Shown here in pieces: positions 1 through 6,774 of a stretch of 37,025 nt of DNA. The stretch covers positions 1-37,025 of the forward strand of contig ONFU01000007.1 of the NCBI GenBank assembly GCA_900317165.1. The letters are read 5' to 3'. The stretch is from an uncultured Erysipelotrichaceae bacterium (GTDB lineage Bacteria; Bacillota_I; Bacilli_A; RFN20; CAG-826). Each line of letters opens with the position of its first letter. Within the stretch, counting starts at the first letter, position 1. A model generated the notes under the pieces. That model worked only from the letters and a program-made list of their open reading frames with translations. It was not told where the DNA came from and did not search any database. Made by a program: the position numbers and the translations under genes.

Positions 1-451
1 TCTCTGGGTTCGACTCGAACGCGTCGGAGCTGGAGGCGCCGTTGCTGTTGGTGAAGAGGGTGCGGTCCGCGTGGGAGGAGCTGGTCATCTTCGCGCCGAC
101 GGTGAGCCAGGCGTTCTCGACGGCCTTGTTCGCGGTGAAGGTCCAGGTCCAGGTTGCGCCTTTATCCCACTTCACGTCCTCGTGGAAATCCTCTCCGCGG
201 GTGTTGCCTTCGTAGGCCCAGTAGGCGAATCCGGCGTAGGTCGCCGGGCGGGTTGGCTCGGCCGGTGTGCTGGAGCTGGAGGAGCTCGGTGCCGGGGTGC
301 TGGAGCTCGATGGGCGGGTGCTGGAGCTGCTCGAGGAGCTGCTGGAGGAACTTGGAGTCGGCGTGCTGGAGCTCGATGACTCTGGTGCGCCGCCGCAAGC
401 GGTGAGAAGGATGAGGGATGATGCTAGGACAAGCAATTTTTTAGTTTTCAT
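1..451 (-). CDS. Ser-rich surface lipoprotein, C-terminus cut off by window edge
   Basis: The frame is open from the ATG at 451 to the window edge (150 codons), so the 3' end is missing. AAGGAG lies 7 bases before the ATG. The N-terminus is a lipoprotein signal (MKTKKLLVLA..., lipobox LTAC, lipid-anchored Cys19). Residues of about 24-70 are an almost pure Ser/Thr/Pro linker, followed by a beta-rich, Trp-containing stretch (TWTWTFTANK, TSSSHADRTLF). That stretch resembles by eye the last domain of the phosphatase gene at the other end of the window (VFKWDFPAKAG, SNSNHVSDSNKF), so it may be a carbohydrate-binding-like beta-sandwich. The coding sequence is clearly more GC-rich than its neighbours, mostly because of the Ser/Pro/Ala linker. 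Catalytic function cannot be judged from the fragment. Secretion and lipid anchoring are well supported; the domain assignment is weak. Confidence 0.8.
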   Translation of the reverse strand, partial: MKTKKLLVLASSLILLTACGGAPESSSSSTPTPSSSSSSSSSSSTRPSSSSTPAPSSSSSSTPAEPTRPATYAGFAYWAYEGNTRGEDFHEDVKWDKGATWTWTFTANKAVENAWLTVGAKMTSSSHADRTLFTNSNGASSSDAFESNPE

Positions 452-529
452 GTTTTCTCCTTTTTGTTTTGTCCAAATTGACCAAGGGTTTCGATGGTCT
501 TTTTCTTGATGTGGGTAGCGTGTAGGCTA

Positions 530-555
530 GAGTTCATTGATTACTAATTGAACTC
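530..555. repeat. 7-bp inverted repeat, possible operator upstream of the Ser-rich lipoprotein
   Basis: GAGTTCA (530-536) and TGAACTC (549-555) are perfect inverted arms with a 12-base centre. They lie 79 bases before the start of the lipoprotein gene at 451 and downstream of the GH5 stop. No U-run follows in either direction, so a regulator site is more likely than a terminator. Confidence 0.35.
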
Positions 556-587
556 GGTGATGGGGGTTAAGTCTCTAGGGAGACGCT

Positions 588-1985
588 TTAACCTTTGTTA
601 GTTCTTGGGTACTCCTGCTTGGCCATCTTGGAGATGACTTCGCATAACCCTTCGTTCTTGTATAGACCTTTTCTTTGGGCCTCTCCCCATTTACGCTCGA
701 TCTCAAGCGCGGAATCATCTCCTCTAACAATATGAGGGACTTCCGAAACGGGGATTGATGGGTCGCCTTCATTATCTATTCTGATATTGAACAGGCCCCA
801 TTCGCTATCGACCCTTTTTACCTTGAAGTTCCAACTGGTCCAGGAGATGCCTTTCTCATTGAAGAGGTCGAGGATCGTTTCCCATCCTTCATATGAGCAA
901 TGGGGGCACATCTCACCCATATAGAGGGGGACGCCGAATTTGCCATTTAGGATGTTTTCGACACGGTTCCTATATGACCTTATCTGCGTCGCGTCATCGC
1001 CAACCCCGCCATTCTCGTAATGGTGGAATTCGTAGATGACGTTTTCCCATCCGTAATCGCTGGGCTTTGGGAGGTTTTCCGCGGTCCACACGGATTCCAT
1101 GATGATGATGTGGTTCTTATCGATGGCCCTGATGGCTTTATAGAGCTCATCGAAGTAAGCGAATTGGGTTGGGCCGGTTTCATAGGTGATGCACTCTGGA
1201 TGGTCCCTATAGCCGGCGGGTTCGTTGAGGAGGTCGTATCCCGCGACGTTTTTATAGCCTTGGTAACGCGCGGCAAGCACTTCCCAGGTCTCGATGGTGA
1301 ACTGACGGAAGATGTCTCCAAGGTCATCCTTCCTCCATAACCAATCGTGTTGCCTCGAATCGATTGAATGATCCTGTCCGTTTTGGCTTCCGAAGGCCCC
1401 ATGGAGATCGATGATCACGTACATCCCGTTCTCTTCGGCCTCGTTGATGAGGTTATCGATCATCTCGAGGTGTTCGTATCTGACCTTCATGTCCATCGAG
1501 TAGACTTGGTCTGGGTCGGGGTTATCCGAACGGAGGAGGTCGTAATCGCAATCGAAGACGTCCATGTAGGAGATGGGGAGCCTCAGACAATTGAAGCCAA
1601 GGTCCTTGAGGTTTTTGAAGTCCTCTTTTGTAAGGGCGTTCGCGGAGAAGGTCTCAAGGAGGTCGAAGGCGTCTTCACGACCGAATTTCGCAGTCAGCGT
1701 ATTCATGGTCATGAGGAGGTCAGGGCTATCGGTGAGATCCATCCAACGTTCTTGGATGAAGACTCCTCCAAGATTGGTGCCCCTAAGGAGGATTTCCTTT
1801 CCTTCGTGGTCGATGAGCTTTTCCCCTTCCACCTTGAGATAATCCTTAACGATATCTGGGCCGGTGGAGGTCGATTCCTCTTTCGAAGATGAAGAAGTCG
1901 AGGAAGAGGTCCCTATGCTAACGCCACAAGCAGCGAGCGAAGATAAGGAAGTCGTCGCAAAAAGGAACAAAAGTGGCTTTTTCAT
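588..1985 (-). CDS. GH5-family lipoprotein, exo-beta-1,3-glucanase-like
   Basis: This is a 465-residue secreted glycosidase of the GH5 (clan A) type. Signal and lipobox (SLAAC, Cys20) are followed by a Ser/Thr/Glu linker (about 26-43) and a TIM-barrel domain. Diagnostic motifs are LRGTNLGG (67-74), LRLPISY (134-140), IDLHGAFGSQNG (192-203), the acid/base NEP (Glu255) and the nucleophile in YMGEM (Glu358). The LHGAxGSQNG motif is typical of exo-beta-1,3-glucanase-like GH5 members, so beta-glucan is the likely substrate; the precise linkage is inferred. The frame stays open upstream to 2201. I chose the ATG at 1985 because a lipoprotein signal begins there and the upstream codons run through the GH3 terminator. 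No clear Shine-Dalgarno precedes it; a 12-bp inverted repeat ends three bases before the ATG. The gene follows the GH3 gene in the same direction. Confidence 0.88.
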   Translation of the reverse strand: MKKPLLFLFATTSLSSLAACGVSIGTSSSTSSSSKEESTSTGPDIVKDYLKVEGEKLIDHEGKEILLRGTNLGGVFIQERWMDLTDSPDLLMTMNTLTAKFGREDAFDLLETFSANALTKEDFKNLKDLGFNCLRLPISYMDVFDCDYDLLRSDNPDPDQVYSMDMKVRYEHLEMIDNLINEAEENGMYVIIDLHGAFGSQNGQDHSIDSRQHDWLWRKDDLGDIFRQFTIETWEVLAARYQGYKNVAGYDLLNEPAGYRDHPECITYETGPTQFAYFDELYKAIRAIDKNHIIIMESVWTAENLPKPSDYGWENVIYEFHHYENGGVGDDATQIRSYRNRVENILNGKFGVPLYMGEMCPHCSYEGWETILDLFNEKGISWTSWNFKVKRVDSEWGLFNIRIDNEGDPSIPVSEVPHIVRGDDSALEIERKWGEAQRKGLYKNEGLCEVISKMAKQEYPRTNKG

Positions 1986-1988
1986 CTC

Positions 1989-2064
1989 GGCAAGATTATG
2001 AAGCGGGCAAAACACTTTTGTTGCTTTGCCTCCTAACCTTTCGTTTTGGGGCCATAATCTTGCC
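1989..2064 (-). promoter_or_regulatory. Structured 5' leader of the GH5 gene (12-bp perfect inverted repeat)
   Basis: GGCAAGATTATG (1989-2000) is the exact reverse complement of CATAATCTTGCC (2053-2064). In the mRNA these can form a 12-bp closing stem whose 3' arm ends three bases before the GH5 ATG. Inside lie a smaller hairpin (GGCAAA 2006-2011 / TTTGCC 2025-2030) and a GGAGG that is too far from the ATG to act directly. I do not recognise a known riboswitch class. It could be a cis-regulatory RNA, a processing or stability element in a GH3-GH5 transcript, or a protein-binding site. Confidence 0.4.
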
Positions 2065-2090
2065 ATAAAATTGGCCTTTTTTCTTTCCTT

Positions 2091-2135
2091 AAAAAGGAAA
2101 TGGCCCTCTGCTACAAGGGGACGCAGAAGGCCATT
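2091..2135 (-). terminator. Rho-independent terminator after the GH3 gene
   Basis: The stem ATGGCC-TCTGC / GCAGA-GGCCAT (2100-2134, one internal mismatch) has an 11-base loop. On the minus strand it is followed by TCCTTTTT. It lies 29 bases after the GH3 stop, between GH3 and GH5. Confidence 0.75.
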
Positions 2136-2163
2136 AACCAACGTTGTGAATGTCTTTGTTGAA

Positions 2164-5100
2164 TTACTCTTTTGGTTCTTCAAACTCGGGAAGTTGTTCA
2201 AGCTTCGTTTCTTCTCCTAGACGTTTCTTCTTACGGAAACCGAATTTGAGTCCTGGGTGGAGCAAGACGCCGAAGTAGAGGGCCGCGGCGGCTCCTGTGA
2301 AGCAGACGACGTTGAAGACGACGACTACTGGGGTGACCCAGTCAACGCCTGGGATCGTGATGTTGCTGATGATGGTCTTGCCGTTATATGGATGGGTGTT
2401 GTAATCCTCGAGGGCAAGGCTGGCGCGTAACCTCGCATAGACGACGTTCTTGACAGCGTCGCGGAGAGCGAGTCTAGCACGAAGTGGGGTATCGTAATCG
2501 AAGCGGAGGGAGACAGACATACCAAGGTTTCCGCCGACACGGATCGTCTGATCCATGTTCATGTATTGGTTGTTATCGCTCCAGTCGGTGATGATCTCGC
2601 CTTGGAAGCCCCATTCGCCGAAGAGGACGCCTTTTAGCAAGGCGGCACTTCCGCCGGCCCAAACGGCACCGACGCGGTTATAGGAGGTCATGAGGGAGTT
2701 GACGGAAGGATTGTAGCCGTTCCCTTTTTCCGCGTAGTCCTTCGCGGCGACGGAGAGTCCTTCTCCTTCGATGACGATGCGGAATGGCTCAAGGTAGATT
2801 TCACGGAGAGCCTGTTCGCTCATATAGGTATAAAGGGAATCACGAGAAGTCTCGGTTTCGGCGGCGACAAGGTGCTTGATGACCGGGAGTTTGCCATTAA
2901 GCTTAACGCCTTTAGCGTAGTTGGCGGCGAGGGAACCGGTGAGGAATGGGTCTTCGGAGAAATATTCGTAGTTTCTTCCGCCGAATGGGTTGCGATGGAT
3001 GTTCATGCCGCAGCCATAGACGCCGTATTCACCGTGTTGGTTCATCTGTTCGCCCATTTCAAGGCCGATTTCGAAGAGGAGGTCCTTATTCCAGGTTTGG
3101 GCAAGGAAGGAACCGCAGGGGAAGCCGACGCCGACTTGGCCTTCGGCAGCGTTGAAGGAACCGATTTGGGCTGGACCGTCAAGGGAGGTCGAGCTTGGAT
3201 AACCAATGGCATCGAGGGCCCTGGTATTCGGGTGGGCGTTAGAGACGAAGGCCCTAGCGCTAGCGTAATCGATTTGGCCAAGGAGTTCATTCCAGGAAGC
3301 CTCGTCATCGAAATGTTCTGCGAAATAGTAGCCGTCTTCGGTAAGGGTGATGCCATCACTATCATAGAGTTTGCGATTTCCGCCTTGCTCCCAAGCAAAG
3401 GAATTGTCTAGGTCTAGAGGATCGCCGAATTCGTCTTCGGTGGCTTCGTTCCAGGCCTGCGCTTTGACTTGCGAGGTGGAGCCGCTTCCGGCGAAGGTGA
3501 CCAAGCCAAGGGTCTTTTCATCCATCGCGCGGCCGGTTGCTTTATCATGGGTTGAAGTCTGTTTGACTGGTTCCGATGGCATGTTGGAACGAGAGATATA
3601 AGCGATATCCCATCCGGCGACATCGAGGCCATCGACGGCTCTGCCATCGATTGCGTCCTCACCAGTGAAGAGATTCCTAACCGTTTCGCCCGTGTGGGTA
3701 TCCTTATCAAGAATCAAGGTAGAGGCGACGTTATATTCGAAGACACCGTCTTTCTTATTGCTATCACCAACGAAGAGGACTTCGGCGGTGGTATGGGAAT
3801 CGGTGCCAAGGCGTAAGCGATAGGTGCCTTTATCGATTTCATAGGTTGCTTGACCGTTATTGTTCTTGTCATAGCAATCGTAGGAAGCGAAATCCCTGGC
3901 GTTGACATGGAGAGTGACGGTTTCGGTTTTGCCCGGGGCAATCGATCCGGTTTTCTCGAAGTCGACGAGTTTGACGGCGCTCTTTTCGATGCCATTATTG
4001 ATGTATGGGGCCTCTAAATAGAGCTCAACGACGTCTTTGCCGGTCCATTTGCCGGTATTCTTGACGGAGACTTCAATATCGATTTTTCCATCAGCTTCCA
4101 TAGCGGAGCCAGAGGCCTTGGAAACGGAATTGACGGTCCACTCGAAATTGGTGTAGGACTGCCCATAACCAAATGGGAATTGGACGACGGCATCATAGCC
4201 ATTGGCATTGCCATCGAGCAATGGGCGTGACTTATTCGCGAACTTGCCCATCGCATCGGCGGTCTCGTAATAACGATAACCGACATAGATTCCTTCAATA
4301 TAATCGACATAAGGAAGGGATGGACGGCGGTTAAGACCGGCGTTGGTCGATTGGTTAGCGCCGTATTCGGCGGTATTGGAGAAGAAACTCACGCCTTCGT
4401 ATCCACAGTATTCATAGGCGACGTTTTGTTTGAAGTCATACGGGAGGATATCCGCGAGGTGTCCAGAAGGAGAGACTTCGTTACCATCAGCGTCTTCACC
4501 ATAAAGGACATAAGGGATAGCCTTCGCGCCTTGGGTGCCAGTCGGTCCGATAAGGAGGGCGGCATCGATATTCGGAATGGTCTCAAGGAAATCCATCTGG
4601 AAGGGGTTCGTGGAATTGATGATGACGACCGTCTTATCAAAATGGGTGGTCGCGTATTTCAACAATTCTTCCTCTTCGGTGGAGATTTGGAGATCATGAC
4701 GGGAATTATCGACGACGTTGCCGTTTTTATATTGGATTTCCGGCATATCCTCGGATTCACCGCCTTGACGTCCGATGACGACAATCGCCGTATCGGAGAA
4801 ATCATAAGCTTCCTCAAGAAGGGTCTGATATTTGGCGTTGCCTTCGATCTTTGGATCATAGAGGTCAAATCTATGGCCGTCGGATTCGCGATGCATATGA
4901 AGGGTATCGATATCAGGATTGGCCTTTGGAGAGGAAACCGTTTTGTAATAATCAAGGAGGTCATGGTTAACTTCGATGCCGTAATCCTCAAGGGCATCGG
5001 CGATGCCAGAGAGCTTGAAGTTATCGACTTTGCTTGGGGAAACCATGCCCGAACCAGATCCACCATGGAGCCAGTTGACGGAAGCCCAACCGAGCAAATT

Positions 5101-5370
5101 CAAGGAGATGTCCCAGCTCTTTTCTAATGGAAGGGCGTTGTTCTCGTTCTTCAAAAGGACGATGCCATCGGTGACGGCTTTCTTAGCGAGCTCGTTTCCG
5201 GCGGCCTTCTCCTCTTTTCCTCCTCCTTGGTCGATGACGGTTGGAGGAACGAGTAAACCCTTGATTGGGGTTTCGAATTGGGCATAAAGATTATCCGCGA
5301 CGATTGGGGTCGCAATCGCCAAAACGGCGACGACCGAGCAGATGATTCTCGTAGGAAGTTTTTTAATCAT
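2164..5370 (-). CDS. Membrane-anchored GH3 glycosidase with reversed domain order (copy A)
   Basis: This is a 1068-residue beta-glucosidase-type GH3 enzyme in which the usual C-terminal alpha/beta sandwich comes first. Order: N-terminal membrane/signal segment (about 8-26), alpha/beta domain (about 55-330; LLKNENNALPL, candidate acid/base Glu in GGESED), fibronectin-III-like domain (about 420-540; VKNTGKWTGKDVVELYL), then the (beta/alpha)8 part (about 690-985) with NPFGGRNYEYFSEDP, KHLVA and GEIITDWSDN, where Asp929 is the predicted nucleophile. A second hydrophobic segment (about 1015-1037) is followed by a basic tail (FRKKKR), fitting both ends in the cytoplasm and the enzyme outside. Reversed-order GH3 enzymes are known from Butyrivibrio and Ruminococcus; the double anchoring is what I see here. 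AAAGGA lies upstream of the ATG, within a possible hairpin. A paralogue is at 30539-33589. Confidence 0.88.
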   Translation of the reverse strand: MIKKLPTRIICSVVAVLAIATPIVADNLYAQFETPIKGLLVPPTVIDQGGGKEEKAAGNELAKKAVTDGIVLLKNENNALPLEKSWDISLNLLGWASVNWLHGGSGSGMVSPSKVDNFKLSGIADALEDYGIEVNHDLLDYYKTVSSPKANPDIDTLHMHRESDGHRFDLYDPKIEGNAKYQTLLEEAYDFSDTAIVVIGRQGGESEDMPEIQYKNGNVVDNSRHDLQISTEEEELLKYATTHFDKTVVIINSTNPFQMDFLETIPNIDAALLIGPTGTQGAKAIPYVLYGEDADGNEVSPSGHLADILPYDFKQNVAYEYCGYEGVSFFSNTAEYGANQSTNAGLNRRPSLPYVDYIEGIYVGYRYYETADAMGKFANKSRPLLDGNANGYDAVVQFPFGYGQSYTNFEWTVNSVSKASGSAMEADGKIDIEVSVKNTGKWTGKDVVELYLEAPYINNGIEKSAVKLVDFEKTGSIAPGKTETVTLHVNARDFASYDCYDKNNNGQATYEIDKGTYRLRLGTDSHTTAEVLFVGDSNKKDGVFEYNVASTLILDKDTHTGETVRNLFTGEDAIDGRAVDGLDVAGWDIAYISRSNMPSEPVKQTSTHDKATGRAMDEKTLGLVTFAGSGSTSQVKAQAWNEATEDEFGDPLDLDNSFAWEQGGNRKLYDSDGITLTEDGYYFAEHFDDEASWNELLGQIDYASARAFVSNAHPNTRALDAIGYPSSTSLDGPAQIGSFNAAEGQVGVGFPCGSFLAQTWNKDLLFEIGLEMGEQMNQHGEYGVYGCGMNIHRNPFGGRNYEYFSEDPFLTGSLAANYAKGVKLNGKLPVIKHLVAAETETSRDSLYTYMSEQALREIYLEPFRIVIEGEGLSVAAKDYAEKGNGYNPSVNSLMTSYNRVGAVWAGGSAALLKGVLFGEWGFQGEIITDWSDNNQYMNMDQTIRVGGNLGMSVSLRFDYDTPLRARLALRDAVKNVVYARLRASLALEDYNTHPYNGKTIISNITIPGVDWVTPVVVVFNVVCFTGAAAALYFGVLLHPGLKFGFRKKKRLGEETKLEQLPEFEEPKE

Positions 5371-5375
5371 ATCTC

Positions 5376-5406
5376 AAGACATCCTTTCCTTTTGAATCGA
5401 CGTCTT
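5376..5406 (-). promoter_or_regulatory. Leader hairpin presenting the GH3-A ribosome binding site
   Basis: AAGACATC (5376-5383) and GACGTCTT (5399-5406) pair in the mRNA over 8 bp with one G-U pair, ending five bases before the GH3-A ATG. The 15-base loop and the adjoining stem hold the purine-rich AAAGGAAAGGA ribosome binding region. This could tune translation; no experimental basis is visible. Confidence 0.3.
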
Positions 5407-5498
5407 CTTATCCTTCAAACGAATGGGCAAACGAAGAACGCGACCTTATTTGGTTGGCTTCATTTTAGATAAACCTAAAACTTAGGAAACAACAAACG

Positions 5499-5548
5499 CC
5501 TAACCTTGTTTTATTCCTTCCTAACCTTCTTAGGCATTTCGCAACCTT
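5499..5548. repeat. Direct repeats CCTAACCTT spaced about 21 bp upstream of GH3-A
   Basis: CCTAACCTT occurs at 5499-5507 and again at 5520-5528, exactly 21 bp apart. A third partial copy, GCAACCTT, is at 5541-5548 (AACCTT core offset 20 bp). Nine-bp repeats separated by 12 bp are the layout bound by LytTR-type response regulators, which suggests an activator site for the GH3 gene reading leftward. A further exact CCTAACCTT is at 2032-2040 in the GH5 leader. No regulator gene of that type is in the window. Confidence 0.45.
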
Positions 5549-5579
5549 ATACGACCTAAAACCGCATAATAAACGAGAT

Positions 5580-5593
5580 AGAAAGCGTTTTCA
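5580..5593. promoter_or_regulatory. cre-like box between GH3-A and the small gene
   Basis: AGAAAGCGTTTTCA differs only at its first base from TGAAAGCGTTTTCA, which is found perfectly at 22347-22360. It fits the CcpA/LacI-family cre consensus. It lies 14 bases upstream of the -35 of the small gene and about 210 bases upstream of GH3-A, so it could act on either. Confidence 0.5.
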
Positions 5594-5607
5594 TACCTTT
5601 TTATATC

Positions 5608-5635
5608 TTGCATTCCGATTTTTTAGGACTATAGT
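5608..5635 (+). promoter_or_regulatory. Sigma-A-type promoter of the 50-residue gene
   Basis: TTGCAT (5608-5613) and TATAGT (5630-5635) are separated by 16 bp. The predicted transcript starts near 5642, at the beginning of a small leader hairpin (CCTTTGCT / AGCAAGG). Confidence 0.5.
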
Positions 5636-5702
5636 CATGCACCTTTGCTTTGGAAGTGAGCAAGGCAAGGGCATTTAAATAACATAGAAAGGAGGGCATA
5701 AA

Positions 5703-5855
5703 ATGAGCCAATTGATCAAAAGCGCCTTGTCTCGTTTAACGGGACAAAAGAAAGAGCGTAAGGGCCGTAAATTCCGCCGCTTCCTTGAGAATACAGTCGT
5801 TGAATCATACGGGTATAACCTCATGGAGGGCATACATTCGGACTTGATGTTCTAA
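5703..5855 (+). CDS. Small basic protein, 50 residues, function unknown
   Basis: I do not recognise this protein. ATG at 5703 follows a strong AAAGGAGGG (5688-5696) at 6-base spacing; the frame ends with TAA at 5853. The N-terminal 28 residues are strongly basic and probably helical (SRLTGQ, KKERKGRKFRR), and the C-terminal part is acidic and hydrophobic (MEGIHSDLMF). There is no signal peptide or membrane segment. The unit is complete: a -35/-10 pair at 5608-5635, a leader hairpin, a strong ribosome binding site and a perfect terminator at 5877-5901. This is unlike a chance short frame. The basic half could bind nucleic acid or membrane; that is speculation. A cre-like box just upstream suggests carbon-dependent expression. 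Confidence 0.65.
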   Translation: MSQLIKSALSRLTGQKKERKGRKFRRFLENTVVESYGYNLMEGIHSDLMF

Positions 5856-5876
5856 TTAGGACATCGTGAACGCGGT

Positions 5877-5901
5877 CGAGGCAAGTGAGCCTCGCTTTTT
5901 T
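5877..5901 (+). terminator. Rho-independent terminator of the 50-residue gene
   Basis: CGAGGC-AAGTGA-GCCTCG is a perfect 6-bp stem with a 6-base loop, followed by CTTTTTT. It lies 21 bases after the small gene's stop. Confidence 0.85.
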
Positions 5902-5937
5902 ATTCATAGAAAAAATAGGCGATACATTACCTAGTTT

Positions 5938-5967
5938 TTGACATAAAACGCGGATAAAAAATCTAAT
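5938..5967 (+). promoter_or_regulatory. Probable tRNA-Leu promoter
   Basis: TTGACA (5938-5943) matches the -35 consensus; TCTAAT (5962-5967) follows after 18 bp. It lies about 70 bases before the mature tRNA. A GCGC-GAAA-GCGC hairpin (6003-6014) sits in the predicted 5' leader. Confidence 0.45.
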
Positions 5968-6035
5968 AGTCACCAAAGGCTTTTTGGTTGTATACTATGC
6001 AAGCGCGAAAGCGCGAATCCACTATTATTGAAGTT

Positions 6036-6118
6036 GCGGGCGTGGCGGAATAGGCAGACGCGTATGACTTAGGATCATATGGGCAACCGTGCAGGTTCGA
6101 TTCCTGTCGCCCGCACCA
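6036..6118 (+). tRNA. tRNA-Leu (anticodon UAG)
   Basis: The acceptor stem is GCGGGCG (6036-6042) with CGCCCGC (6108-6114), discriminator A6115 and an encoded CCA (6116-6118). The anticodon arm is TATGA-CTTAGGA-TCATA with anticodon TAG at 6070-6072. The T-arm contains GGTTCGATTCC. The long variable arm fits a class II tRNA. It decodes CUA and probably other CUN codons. Confidence 0.95.
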
Positions 6119-6131
6119 AATATGCAGACTA

Positions 6132-6161
6132 CAGTCCTGATACATTCGGGGCTGTTTTTTT
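6132..6161 (+). terminator. Terminator after tRNA-Leu
   Basis: CAGTCC (6132-6137) pairs with GGGCTG (6149-6154), with one T-G pair and an 11-base loop, followed by seven T residues. Confidence 0.7.
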
Positions 6162-6236
6162 ATTTCTAACGTCTTTGCGTTTCGACAAATATTGATTGTT
6201 AATCACAAATATGTGTACTTCTAGTTGAGCAAGTAG

Positions 6237-6599
6237 ATGCGCATCATGCCTGACAAAAATGACATTTTAATTTACAACACGCTTAATGGGAATTCTAACG
6301 TCGAAGTCTATTTATGCGACGAGGATATTTTGATGACCCAAGCTGGGCTCACCGATCTTTTTCAGACTTCAAGAAACAACACTACGATGCATATCCAAAA
6401 CACCTATAAGGAAGGCGAGCTTATGGAGGAGGCAACCAGTAAGTCTGACTTACTAGTTCGAAACGAAGGCTCAAGGAGGGTTAAAAGGACCTCGACCATA
6501 ATTCCTAATGGTGTTCCAAAAATAAAAACTTTTTCAAAACACCGAATAGAAAACTTTCAAAACACCGAAAATGATTGGTTTAATATCGCTATCCATTAA
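6237..6599 (+). pseudogene. Decayed RhuM-like gene
   Basis: The N-terminal part is readable as a RhuM-family protein: IYNTLNGNSNVEVYL, then DEDILMTQAGLTDLFQTSRN, then HIQNTYKEGELMEEATSKSD. RhuM-family proteins are found in mobile islands and phages, and normally continue for some 200 residues more with a YNLD..ISVGYR segment. Here, after LLVRNEGSRRVKR (to about 6490), the match is lost in frame. The neighbouring frame at about 6490-6515 reads Asp-Leu-Asp and then soon hits a stop, as expected after a frameshift. There is no good ribosome binding site. It sits directly downstream of tRNA-Leu, a common integration site, so it is probably the remnant of an integrated element. The first 70 or so residues are the reliable part. 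Confidence 0.6.
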
Positions 6600-6653
6600 T
6601 AATGGAGACGAGGAAAATAACCTTATTAAAGAATTAATTATGCATATCGGAAG

Positions 6654-6708
6654 TTCTGATAATCCAAAAGAATCTGTACTCCGTTTTTGTTAATGAGGAC
6701 ACCGCTAT
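6654..6708 (-). pseudogene. Fragment duplicating the 3' end of the neighbouring hypothetical gene
   Basis: These 55 bases match 6866-6919 at roughly 85 percent with one gap, in the same orientation. On the minus strand both encode a version of INKNGVQI (VLINKNGVQILLDY here, VVINKNGVQIPLEI in the intact gene). No start or longer frame remains. It looks like an old partial tandem duplication or the scar of an insertion. Confidence 0.55.
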
Positions 6709-6740
6709 ATTATTGATTAGCTTTGTTCATTCAGACCCGC

Positions 6741-6768
6741 TTGTTTCGTAATTTAATTTGCTTATAAT
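6741..6768 (+). promoter_or_regulatory. Promoter reading into the hairpin transcript
   Basis: A perfect TATAAT (6763-6768) has TTGTTT (6741-6746) 16 bp upstream. The predicted start is near 6775. Confidence 0.4.
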
Positions 6769-6774
6769 TTAGGT

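Noticed and set aside
1..420. Horizontal transfer of the GC-rich lipoprotein
   Set aside because: The GC excess is explained largely by the Ser/Thr/Pro/Ala-rich linker; the fragment is too short to infer transfer.
1986..2201. N-terminal extension of the GH5 gene to an ATG at 2201
   Set aside because: It would overlap the GH3 gene, run through its terminator and bury the lipoprotein signal 72 residues inside the protein.
5963..6145. 60-codon minus-strand frame over the tRNA (MYQDCSLHIWCGRQESNL...)
   Set aside because: It is the antisense of tRNA-Leu; such frames (RQESNLHGCPYDPKS) are a well-known false gene over Leu tRNAs.
6237..6599. Intact 120-residue new gene next to tRNA-Leu
   Set aside because: The N-terminal match to RhuM breaks off and the expected continuation is found in another frame with a stop, so it is a remnant.
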